DNA of 5,869 nt from assembly GCA_018701105.1 (NCBI GenBank), contig JABIWD010000015.1, positions 1-5,869 of the forward strand, read 5' to 3'. This document shows, piece by piece, positions 1 to 4,804 of this stretch. Source of the stretch: Candidatus Uhrbacteria bacterium. GTDB taxonomy: Bacteria; Patescibacteriota; Patescibacteriia; UBA9934; UBA11717. Both the position numbers and the translations under genes were made by a program. Positions within the stretch are counted from its first letter, which is position 1. Each line of letters begins with the position of its first letter. Under the pieces are notes generated by a model, which was given only the letters and a program-made list of their open reading frames with translations, made no database searches and was not told the origin of the DNA.

Positions 1-65
1 GTGTTTCTGGATTCATATACAAAGTTATTAATATGCCTCTATCCTACATGTATTGAGGTTTTGGC

Positions 66-731
66 TCAAGTTAACGGTAAAGGGCTCTTGCCAAGACTAT
101 TGCGACCGGTGGGGCAGGTGTCGTTGAGTGGGCACTCGTTGCACTTTGGTTTAGAGCCGCACAGGGCGCGTCCGTGCAGGATCAGAAACTCGTTCACGTC
201 GAGGTAGTCTTTCTTGTTGATGAGAGCGTTGAGATCACGCTCGATCCGGCTCGTGTTCTTGGTTTCACGAGTCCAGCCGAGTCGTGGCGCGAGTCGTCTT
301 ACGTGTGTGTCGACCGCGACTCCGATGTTGATGCCGAATCCCTTCGCCATAACCAAGTTCGCGGTCTTGTTCGAGACGCCTGGGAGGGTCATGAGTGCGT
401 CGTGATCTTTTGGAACCTCGCCGTTATGCTCGTGAACGAGTTTCTGGCCGATTCCTTGTAGGTACTTTGCCTTCGAGTTGTAGAAACCGGTCGATCTGAT
501 TATCGTCTTGAGCTCAATCATGTCTGCGTTCATGTAATCCTCTGCCGTTTTGTATTTCTCAAAGAGAACGAGTGTAACTTTGTTGACGGCCTTGTCCGTG
601 CACTGCGCACTCAGCACGGTTGCGATTGTCAGTTCGAGTACGTTGTCGAATTTCAAAAAAGACTGCGGAGTTTTTGTGTAGGTAGCTCGAAGTCGCTTTA
701 GGACTTCCTTGTATTGGTCTTTGAGTTCCAT
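66..731 (-). CDS. nth: Endonuclease III, base-excision repair DNA glycosylase/AP lyase
   Basis: This 221-aa protein is of normal length for endonuclease III, which removes oxidised pyrimidines from DNA and nicks the abasic site. Visible motifs are TVLSAQCTD (residues 38-46), the helix-hairpin-helix LPGVSNKTAN (116-125) with the catalytic lysine K122, and VAVDTHVRR (138-146) with the catalytic aspartate D141. Four C-terminal cysteines for a [4Fe-4S] cluster are C191, C197, C200 and C206. Their spacing is C-X5-C-X2-C-X5-C, one residue shorter in the first gap than the X6 of E. coli Nth. The ATG at 731 has no Shine-Dalgarno sequence, but a TAAGAT -10 box ends 6 nt before it, so the mRNA may be leaderless. 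A terminator at 752-778 isolates it from the tRNAs upstream. The 65 bases after the TGA stop show no terminator. The family assignment is firm; MutY is unlikely at this length and without its C-terminal domain. Confidence 0.96.
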   Translation of the reverse strand: MELKDQYKEVLKRLRATYTKTPQSFLKFDNVLELTIATVLSAQCTDKAVNKVTLVLFEKYKTAEDYMNADMIELKTIIRSTGFYNSKAKYLQGIGQKLVHEHNGEVPKDHDALMTLPGVSNKTANLVMAKGFGINIGVAVDTHVRRLAPRLGWTRETKNTSRIERDLNALINKKDYLDVNEFLILHGRALCGSKPKCNECPLNDTCPTGRNSLGKSPLPLT

Positions 732-737
732 GAAAAT

Positions 738-743
738 ATCTTA
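738..743 (-). promoter_or_regulatory. Candidate -10 box for a leaderless nth mRNA
   Basis: The minus strand reads TAAGAT (one mismatch to TATAAT), then six bases, then the ATG of nth. A start point 7 nt after the box would fall on the A of the ATG. No convincing -35 box is seen; the sequence behind is the terminator stem. Confidence 0.4.
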
Positions 744-744
744 C

Positions 745-780
745 CATAACAAAAACACTCCGATAAACGGAGTGTTTTCT
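745..780 (-). terminator. Intrinsic terminator after tRNA-Pro
   Basis: An 11-bp perfect stem (752-762 with 768-778, loop ATAAA) is followed on the minus strand by a T-rich run. It lies about 45 nt beyond the CCA end of tRNA-Pro and ends the tRNA transcript before nth. Because the stem ends in A:T pairs on both sides it could act in both directions, but no plus-strand gene is seen to its left. Confidence 0.85.
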
Positions 781-824
781 ACACCGACCAGCGAAACGTC
801 ACGACTTGCGTCATGAATTTTCCC

Positions 825-901
825 TGGTCGGGATGACAGGGCTCGAACCTGCGACCTCTTGCTCCCAAAGCAAGCGCTCTAGCCTACTGAGCTACATCCC
901 G
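825..901 (-). tRNA. tRNA-Pro (anticodon UGG)
   Basis: A full cloverleaf can be folded on the minus strand. The acceptor stem CGGGATG/CATCCCG is perfect (895-901 with 829-835). The D-stem is GCTC/GAGC and the anticodon stem CTTGC/GCAAG has loop TTTGGGA, giving anticodon TGG. The T-stem is GCAGG/CCTGT with loop TTCGAGC. The discriminator is A (828) and CCA is encoded (825-827). One nucleotide separates it from the CCA of tRNA-Phe, so the two are made as one precursor, which ends at the terminator at 752-778. Confidence 0.97.
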
Positions 902-902
902 G

Positions 903-977
903 TGGTGCCGCGAGTCAGAATTGAACTGACGACACGTGGCTCTTCAGGCCACTGCTCTACCACTGAGCTACCGCGGC
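903..977 (-). tRNA. tRNA-Phe (anticodon GAA)
   Basis: A cloverleaf on the minus strand has acceptor stem GCCGCGG/TCGCGGC (one G-T pair), D-stem GCTC/GAGC, anticodon stem GTGGC/GCCAC with loop CTGAAGA (anticodon GAA), and T-stem GTCAG/CTGAC with loop TTCAATT. The discriminator is A at 906 and CCA is encoded at 903-905. Its first ten bases (977-968) are also the last codons and the TAG stop of the GIY-YIG gene, so the two must share a transcript or overlap in processing. Confidence 0.97.
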
Positions 978-1222
978 ATCTTGGTGAGTCGCTTTCGCAT
1001 GAATGCGATACCTGAGGCTGTCTTGAGGTATCTTTCAAAGTCGATAGCTAACTTCTTTGTTTCAAAGCTTGCCGAATACACAATTACCCAAGGCCTTCCG
1101 TTTCTCGTGTGAGTAACGTCGCCCTTGTTGTGCTTTGCCAAACGTTGAACTATGTCCTCCGTAGAACCTTTATATATCCTAGCAGGATTTGAGGCACTTC
1201 TTATAATGTACACGTGATGCAT
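968..1222 (-). CDS. Small GIY-YIG nuclease-superfamily protein
   Basis: With the start at 1222 the protein has 84 aa and is one complete GIY-YIG domain of the short stand-alone type (YhbQ/UvrC-N-like). The GIY strand appears as HVYII (residues 3-7) and the YIG strand as IYKG (16-19), with Lys in place of Ile. QRLAKHN (26-32) carries the conserved Arg27, and FERYLK (62-67) carries the metal-binding Glu63. All four expected active-site positions (Y5, Y17, R27, E63) are kept, so it may be an active nuclease. The frame stays open to an ATG at 1294, but that extra stretch comes largely from a 93-bp repeat and has no homology to the domain, so the internal ATG is preferred. No Shine-Dalgarno is visible for either start. 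The TAG stop is formed by bases 8-10 of tRNA-Phe. Its substrate is unknown; housekeeping and selfish roles are both possible. Confidence 0.85.
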   Translation of the reverse strand: MHHVYIIRSASNPARIYKGSTEDIVQRLAKHNKGDVTHTRNGRPWVIVYSASFETKKLAIDFERYLKTASGIAFMRKRLTKMPR

Positions 1223-1253
1223 ACTCGATGAGTCAGCTAATAGATGATTGGCT

Positions 1254-1346
1254 GGCTTGCCGTTCGAAGCTCTCTGAAAGGTCCTTCTTCGCATAAAGCT
1301 ACGAAGGACATTCTTCGTTTCATCATCTTGTGAATGGTGAAGCGAA
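1254..1346. repeat. 93-bp direct repeat, copy 1
   Basis: This unit is identical base for base to 1355-1447, with a period of 101 bp and an 8-bp spacer. It contains two adjacent imperfect hairpins. One has arms 1281-1292 and 1298-1309 with loop ATAAA (10 of 12 pairs). The other, about 1313-1346, has loop CTTGTGA and two G-T pairs on the plus strand. It lies just upstream of the GIY-YIG start and would encode part of an N-terminal extension if the upstream ATG were used. Confidence 0.95.
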
Positions 1347-1354
1347 CTATCAGG

Positions 1355-1447
1355 GGCTTGCCGTTCGAAGCTCTCTGAAAGGTCCTTCTTCGCATAAAGC
1401 TACGAAGGACATTCTTCGTTTCATCATCTTGTGAATGGTGAAGCGAA
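1355..1447. repeat. 93-bp direct repeat, copy 2
   Basis: This is an exact copy of 1254-1346. It ends 3 bp short of the encoded CCA of tRNA-Ile. In this copy the second hairpin is longer: arms 1410-1427 and 1435-1452 pair over 18 positions, two of them G-T on the plus strand (A-C on the transcribed minus strand), and they reach into the CCA of tRNA-Ile. There is no T-run after either hairpin, so neither looks like a terminator. Confidence 0.95.
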
Positions 1448-1450
1448 GAA

Positions 1451-1527
1451 TGGTGGGCGTGCCAAGAATCGAACTTGGGACCTCAGCATTATCAGTGCTG
1501 CGCTCTAACCAACTGAGCTACACGCCC
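1451..1527 (-). tRNA. tRNA-Ile (anticodon GAU)
   Basis: A perfect cloverleaf on the minus strand has acceptor stem GGGCGTG/CACGCCC (1521-1527 with 1455-1461), D-stem GCTC/GAGC, anticodon stem CAGCA/TGCTG with loop CTGATAA (anticodon GAT), and T-stem CCAAG/CTTGG with loop TTCGATT. The discriminator is A (1454) and CCA is encoded at 1451-1453. In many bacteria tRNA-Ile(GAU) sits between 16S and 23S; here it is in a separate tRNA cluster. A hairpin repeat begins directly at its CCA end. No clear promoter is seen upstream, where the inverted-end element 1536-1637 lies. Confidence 0.97.
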
Positions 1528-1535
1528 GCGCGTTT

Positions 1536-1637
1536 GTGAAATGCCGACCTTTGCTTTCAGCTCTGCGGTGCTCGACGCCGTACTTTTGGTACGACTTACT
1601 TCGCTCCTCGATCTTCAAGCAAATCTCGCAATTTCAC
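1536..1637. repeat. 102-bp element with inverted ends and a central hairpin
   Basis: The ends GTGAAATGC (1536-1544) and GCAATTTCAC (1628-1637) are inverted copies with one bulged base. Inside them TTTGCTT (1550-1556) pairs with AAGCAAA (1617-1623). At the centre CGTAC (1579-1583) pairs with GTACG (1589-1593) around a 5-nt loop. No protein is seen in it. It may be a structured non-coding RNA or a miniature transposable-like repeat directly upstream of tRNA-Ile. The rest of the 250-bp gap 1528-1777 holds only this element and the terminator of the next gene; 1638-1741 shows nothing I can name. Confidence 0.55.
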
Positions 1638-1741
1638 TGCACTTCAAGACACCCTATGAGATAACTTAAGGCGCTTGATAGCGGCGGTATCGTACCAGGA
1701 ATGGGGTGAATGTGCAAGGGAACGGCGTTGATCTGTCTGGA

Positions 1742-1772
1742 TGAAATAAAATGGCGCCCAAGGAGAGGGCGC
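1742..1772 (-). terminator. Intrinsic terminator of the 141-aa gene
   Basis: On the minus strand GCGCCC (1772-1767) pairs with GGGCGC (1759-1754) around a 7-nt loop and is followed by CATTTTATTT. It begins 5 nt after the TGA stop of the upstream gene. It separates that gene from the tRNA cluster. Confidence 0.75.
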
Positions 1773-1777
1773 GGGAG

Positions 1778-2203
1778 TCATGAGAGGCTATATGCGCTGA
1801 TTATAGCTTCTATCAGGGACTCTATGTCCGGATCGTGGAGTGTTGGGATAACGCTCGTTACAGGGGCGTTTTTGCCCCCGAGCGACACCATCAAACACGC
1901 CTTTGGCCCAAAACGCCTTGTTGTCAGGGCGCGGGCGATCTTGCAGGCATTGGCAGAGCTTCCGTACGGTGTTGTAAGGATCACTACTACATCTGCATAG
2001 ATTGCGATCGGCTTTCTGTTCGGCCGCCGAGTTGTTGGGGTGTTTTCGTATCCAAGCACCAGTTCCGATGGGAACAGGGGAGGATCGAAGTGACGATCGA
2101 AGCCCTCAACGACCCGGCTTACATACGGGATCGTCATAGACAGTTCCAAGATGGCCGCCAGACCACCCGTGAACAGCGCAGCGTTCAAAAAGTGGACTTG
2201 CAT
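1778..2203 (-). CDS. Unrecognised 141-aa protein
   Basis: I do not recognise a family. The gene is supported by a near-perfect Shine-Dalgarno (AAAGGAGG, 5 nt before the ATG at 2203) and by an intrinsic terminator directly after its TGA. The protein starts with a mildly hydrophobic stretch (residues 5-27) that is too polar and broken to call a signal peptide. A basic, proline-rich turn follows (about 57-64, with TTRRPNRKP). The second half has two likely buried strands, ADVVVILTTP (70-79) and ACLMVSLGG (102-110), with a glycine/serine loop and a helix between them, as in small alpha/beta Rossmann-like folds. That fold reading is a guess from pattern alone. It lies 61 bp after the 381-aa gene on the same strand with no terminator between, so the two may be cotranscribed. 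Confidence 0.75.
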   Translation of the reverse strand: MQVHFLNAALFTGGLAAILELSMTIPYVSRVVEGFDRHFDPPLFPSELVLGYENTPTTRRPNRKPIAIYADVVVILTTPYGSSANACKIARALTTRRFGPKACLMVSLGGKNAPVTSVIPTLHDPDIESLIEAIISAYSLS

Positions 2204-2208
2204 GGGGA

Positions 2209-2216
2209 CCTCCTTT
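2209..2216 (-). promoter_or_regulatory. Strong Shine-Dalgarno of the 141-aa gene
   Basis: AAAGGAGG is complementary to the CCTCCTTT at the 3' end of the 16S rRNA in this same window. The 5-nt spacing fixes the ATG at 2203 as the start. A possible extended -10 (TGGTAGACT, 2222-2230) lies just upstream, but its start point would fall inside the Shine-Dalgarno, so it is doubtful as the promoter of this gene. Confidence 0.85.
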
Positions 2217-2264
2217 ATTCGAGTCTACCATAAGAGACTTCAGCGATTGGCGAGGAGTCCGTGT

Positions 2265-3410
2265 TTATGCAGCGAGTCCGATTTCTTGCTCGAACTCCGG
2301 TGGTATCTCTGCTCCGGGCCTCTCGTTTGCGTTTCCAATGCGAGAGATCTCTTCATTTTCTTCTTCAGAAGTTTCCGACGCAGATAATGACGCTGGCAAT
2401 TCCGCCATTCTAGCTTTTCGTGCCTTGGTCATCCAGTCGAGGCCCTTAGTCGCAAGCTGACCAATTTTCGGATTGCGTATTAGGAACTGACCCGTCTTAA
2501 AGACAGCTTTCGATGCCTTGCGTGAGCCAGTTGTCGCTCGGATAAACGCGGCAGTTCTAGTGAGGAGCTTTCCGGCCTTCATTCCGCCCTTGCCGGCCTT
2601 CGCGAGCTTGGTCGCAACGGCTCCGAATCCTGTGAGGTCGATTGCTAAGAACACTCCACCCTCAAGACCGTGAAGAGTTCGCTTCCATCCATTCAATTCC
2701 TCTCCACCGAGTGTCTTTCCGGCACCCGCCTCCATTAACATCTTGGCAGGACCGGCAACGGGAACGAAGTCCATGGCACCAGCTGTGAATTTAAACAGTC
2801 GTGACTTGGCTTCTGGATCTTTCTCGTTGATCACGGCGTCTAGATTTTCCTTGATCTTGTCGTAAGCCGCTTGAGCCTCCGGAGTCATCGATTCCTTACC
2901 GGCCGTCTCTAGCTGATCTGTGAGATTGGCAACGATATCTCGCGCACCATCAACATTTCCTTCTACCAACTCAACTCCAACATTCTCGATAGCATCTCTA
3001 AGCGCGCCTTTAACCGACTCAAAGCTTTCCAGAGCTTGAACCTCTACAGCCTCTGGATTGATGCTCGTACCCTCGAACGGATTCTCTTCATCGGTAAGCG
3101 TTACTGCCTCTGGATCAACGCCTTCTTCCTTGGCCATCTCAACAAGGTAGAGCTTTACTTCTGGTTCAGCTAGCGGCTCTTGTCGTTCGCTGAGTCCTCT
3201 TGCAACTTCTCCTGATAGCTCACTAAATACTTCAAATGTCTCACGTGAGCTTTCTGACTCACCATCAAACATGGCTTCCATCTCTGCATCATGAGCCACA
3301 GGTTCGATCTCTGGGACTGGTTCAACTTCAGCCTGCTTAGCTGGGATCTCCATGTCCTCTGCTGAGAGACCCATTTCTTCTGGCGACGGTCCTCCGGATT
3401 CAATACCCAT
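2265..3410 (-). CDS. Acidic protein with a pre-toxin-TG-like segment, function unknown
   Basis: This 381-aa protein has three zones. Residues 1-200 are very acidic and mostly helical or disordered, rich in Glu and Pro near the N-terminus (PVPEIEPVAH at 31-40). Residues 205-336 are basic, with many Lys, Arg, Gly and Ala. Residues 337-381 are an acidic tail. At the start of the basic zone, MDFVPVAGPAKMLMEAGAGK (213-232), followed by LGGEELNGWKR (234-244), resembles the PT-TG motif (hydrophobic DF-P-G core, then TG/GG-E-L-W-R) found before toxin domains in polymorphic toxins. No toxin domain can be recognised after it, and no signal peptide or clear membrane helix is present; VFLAIDLTGFGAVATKL (253-269) is amphipathic or weakly hydrophobic. 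The start ATG at 3410 lies 27 nt after an extended -10 box, with only a weak Shine-Dalgarno (AGAG). A terminator upstream separates it from the CYTH-HD gene. The PT-TG link is from memory of the motif and is moderate; function is unknown. Confidence 0.85.
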   Translation of the reverse strand: MGIESGGPSPEEMGLSAEDMEIPAKQAEVEPVPEIEPVAHDAEMEAMFDGESESSRETFEVFSELSGEVARGLSERQEPLAEPEVKLYLVEMAKEEGVDPEAVTLTDEENPFEGTSINPEAVEVQALESFESVKGALRDAIENVGVELVEGNVDGARDIVANLTDQLETAGKESMTPEAQAAYDKIKENLDAVINEKDPEAKSRLFKFTAGAMDFVPVAGPAKMLMEAGAGKTLGGEELNGWKRTLHGLEGGVFLAIDLTGFGAVATKLAKAGKGGMKAGKLLTRTAAFIRATTGSRKASKAVFKTGQFLIRNPKIGQLATKGLDWMTKARKARMAELPASLSASETSEEENEEISRIGNANERPGAEIPPEFEQEIGLAA

Positions 3411-3437
3411 ACTCTAAAGCTAACTATTTATGAAGAC

Positions 3438-3446
3438 AGTATAGCA
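3438..3446 (-). promoter_or_regulatory. Extended -10 promoter of the 381-aa gene
   Basis: The minus strand reads TGCTATACT, an extended -10 (TG-N-TATACT, one mismatch to TATAAT). A start point near 3431 would give a leader of about 20 nt. No good -35 is seen, which fits an extended -10 promoter. It sits just after the terminator of the CYTH-HD gene. Confidence 0.6.
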
Positions 3447-3454
3447 AATAAGGG

Positions 3455-3488
3455 ATAAAAAGCGCCCCAGGGAAGTTTCCCTGGGGCG
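3455..3488 (-). terminator. Strong intrinsic terminator of the CYTH-HD gene
   Basis: An 11-bp perfect GC-rich stem (3463-3473 with 3478-3488, 4-nt loop) is followed on the minus strand by CTTTTTAT. It starts 6 nt after the stop codon of the upstream gene and overlaps the region just before the promoter of the 381-aa gene. Confidence 0.92.
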
Positions 3489-3493
3489 GAGCG

Positions 3494-4630
3494 TTATGCG
3501 CAGATTGCGCGAGCGATACGGACGATGTTGAGGTCGCCGTAGTGCTTGTTGGCGATGCCGGCGAGCCGAAGTGTGTAGAACTTGTACATCGCCGCCTTCT
3601 CGTCGTGCATCCATGTTCCGTCGAGGAGATTGGATACCTTGTCGTACAGCTTCAGGAGCTGAGCTTCGCGGCTGATCTTCCACCAGCTGTTGAGCTCCTC
3701 TCCGTAGCTTTCAAAGGTCATCTCGTCGACGAGCTTGGCGACCGACGGCGTCGTGCCCTCTGGCAACTTCGCCGTCGTGTCCTCGAGCACATCGTGCAGC
3801 GCGAGCGCGATGGCGCCGTCCCAGCGAAGCTGGTGCGGGAGCAAGGGCTCCTGCAAGATCGTTAGCGCGCACCAGCAGGGGTGAATCGCGTACGGGGACA
3901 GACCGTCGTGTCGGCGCAAGGAGTTGCTCAGCTTGAGCGACTCGTCGCGATGCACGGAGAACGCGTGGTTCACTGCGACCATCAACGCGTCGGTGGGGCA
4001 GAACTCCCGCATGACTCGCGCGTACTTCTGGATCCGCGACAGCTTCACGACGAAGCGCCGGCTAATGCTCTGCGCAAACATCATGGACACATTCTCGAAG
4101 TCCGCTTCGGCGCCTTCCTTCAGCTCAATCTCCACTTCCTGGAAGATCAGGCTGGTTCTGGCTTCGTCTCGGTAGAACCGATCGTAGGAAATCTCCACAC
4201 GGACCGTTCCGATGGTGACGTCGTATTGCCAATGGCTGGTGAACACTGTGGCGACCTCGCTCAGCTCGCCGGCGACGTCGACATCGAGCTTCTGCGCCAT
4301 CTGCCAGGGCGCGATGTCACCGCGAGGTTCGAAGTAGCTGTTCTCCTTTCGGTCCTTGCTGTTCACGGCCCCACTCTTGTAGTCGCAGCGCGGAGTGTTG
4401 TGGTGACGCTTACCTTCCTTTGTCTCAAAGTGGACTCGGCGCAGAGTGTCACCTCGGTTGAGCAGGGAGAGGCCGGCGTCATCGATGAAGACGAACTTGT
4501 TTTCCTTGTGGACCACCTCTACGTTGTCCTCGCTGGTGATCTCGTCGGTGAATGCGCCGATCGCGCTACAAACCGAGTTGATGCCGATTTCGACAGGGAT
4601 GTCATACTTGAACTCGTATTCCTTGTTCAT
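3494..4630 (-). CDS. CYTH (triphosphate tunnel) domain fused to a RelA/SpoT-like HD hydrolase domain
   Basis: The 378-aa protein has two catalytic-looking domains. Residues 1-208 match the CYTH/triphosphate tunnel fold. The ExExK signature is EYEFK (4-8); the middle strands include DDAGLSLLNRGDTLRR (50-65); R144, E146 and D150 lie in RVEISYD; acidic EVEIE (165-169) follows; and the domain closes with KLSRIQKYAR (196-205). The family includes thiamine and inorganic triphosphatases and class IV adenylyl cyclases acting on phosphate chains with divalent metal. Residues 212-372 resemble the ppGpp-hydrolase HD domain. They have a histidine before proline (H250), HDVLEDT (279-285, HDxxED), and KLYDKVSNL (327-335), where D330 and N334 keep the D-x3-N spacing of RelA/SpoT KLADRLHN. 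No alarmone synthetase domain is present. The start at 4630 has GAGGAG 6 nt upstream; the ATG at 4714 would add 28 unrelated residues and has no such site. Sampled lines of this gene are more GC-rich than its neighbours. The real substrate is not known; cyclase activity is possible but not shown. Confidence 0.88.
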   Translation of the reverse strand: MNKEYEFKYDIPVEIGINSVCSAIGAFTDEITSEDNVEVVHKENKFVFIDDAGLSLLNRGDTLRRVHFETKEGKRHHNTPRCDYKSGAVNSKDRKENSYFEPRGDIAPWQMAQKLDVDVAGELSEVATVFTSHWQYDVTIGTVRVEISYDRFYRDEARTSLIFQEVEIELKEGAEADFENVSMMFAQSISRRFVVKLSRIQKYARVMREFCPTDALMVAVNHAFSVHRDESLKLSNSLRRHDGLSPYAIHPCWCALTILQEPLLPHQLRWDGAIALALHDVLEDTTAKLPEGTTPSVAKLVDEMTFESYGEELNSWWKISREAQLLKLYDKVSNLLDGTWMHDEKAAMYKFYTLRLAGIANKHYGDLNIVRIARAICA

Positions 4631-4636
4631 GCTTGT

Positions 4637-4642
4637 CTCCTC
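4637..4642 (-). promoter_or_regulatory. Shine-Dalgarno deciding the start of the CYTH-HD gene
   Basis: GAGGAG lies 6 nt before the ATG at 4630 and pairs with the 16S anti-Shine-Dalgarno CCTCC in this window. The in-frame ATG 84 bases further upstream has no such site. Confidence 0.85.
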
Positions 4643-4710
4643 AGGCTTTTGCCTAGTTGTAAGGTACAAGTACATAAAACCATGCGTGCTAAAAACCGTC
4701 AGCTGAGTTT

Positions 4711-4733
4711 CCACAGTTGTGTATTAACTGTGG
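4711..4733. promoter_or_regulatory. Inverted repeat, candidate operator between divergent genes
   Basis: CCACAGTT (4711-4718) and AACTGTGG (4726-4733) are perfect inverted arms of 8 bp around a 7-nt spacer. The site lies about 80 bp upstream of the CYTH-HD start and 72 bp upstream of the TrmB-like start, so a dimer bound here could affect both genes. It overlaps a group of DnaA-box-like 9-mers. Confidence 0.5.
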
Positions 4734-4784
4734 ATAGTGTGGACAAATGAGCCTATGTATGTTAGATTATCTGCGATTAGAAAT

Positions 4785-4803
4785 GTGTAACAAATAATTA
4801 CAC
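4785..4803. promoter_or_regulatory. Inverted repeat at the start of the TrmB-like gene, candidate autoregulatory operator
   Basis: GTGTAA (4785-4790) and TTACAC (4798-4803) are perfect inverted 6-bp arms around a 7-nt spacer, ending one base before the ATG at 4805. An AATAAT sequence (4793-4798), 6 nt before the ATG, could be the -10 of a leaderless mRNA, and there is no Shine-Dalgarno. A repressor bound here would cover the start site. Confidence 0.5.
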
Positions 4804-4804
4804 T

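Noticed and set aside
1..65. Short plus-strand frame starting at the window edge
   Set aside because: It runs into the antisense of nth and has no supporting signal; nothing else can be named in these bases.
806..1015. Plus-strand frame of 69 codons (product containing GLEPATSCSQSK)
   Set aside because: This is the familiar spurious translation of antisense tRNA genes; it covers tRNA-Pro and tRNA-Phe.
1223..1294. N-terminal extension of the GIY-YIG protein from the ATG at 1294
   Set aside because: It is largely translated repeat sequence, has no Shine-Dalgarno, and the domain begins right after the internal Met at 1222.
1254..1447. The two 93-bp repeats as a CRISPR array
   Set aside because: The repeats are far too long, there are only two, the spacer is 8 bp, and no cas gene is present.
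1410..1452. Hairpin after tRNA-Ile as a terminator
   Set aside because: No T-run follows on the minus strand, and on the plus strand it leads into the tRNA gene.
1710..2233. Plus-strand frames across the 141-aa gene
   Set aside because: They run antisense to a gene with a strong Shine-Dalgarno and terminator, and no motif or ribosome site supports them.
4631..4714. N-terminal extension of the CYTH-HD protein from the ATG at 4714
   Set aside because: CYTH domains start with the ExExK strand at the very N-terminus, and GAGGAG sits correctly before the ATG at 4630.
3881..4750. Long plus-strand frame of 289 codons opposite the CYTH-HD gene
   Set aside because: It is the antisense of a GC-rich real gene, its product is His/Val/Leu-rich with no motif, and it lacks a Shine-Dalgarno. 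The minus-strand protein shows clear domain motifs.
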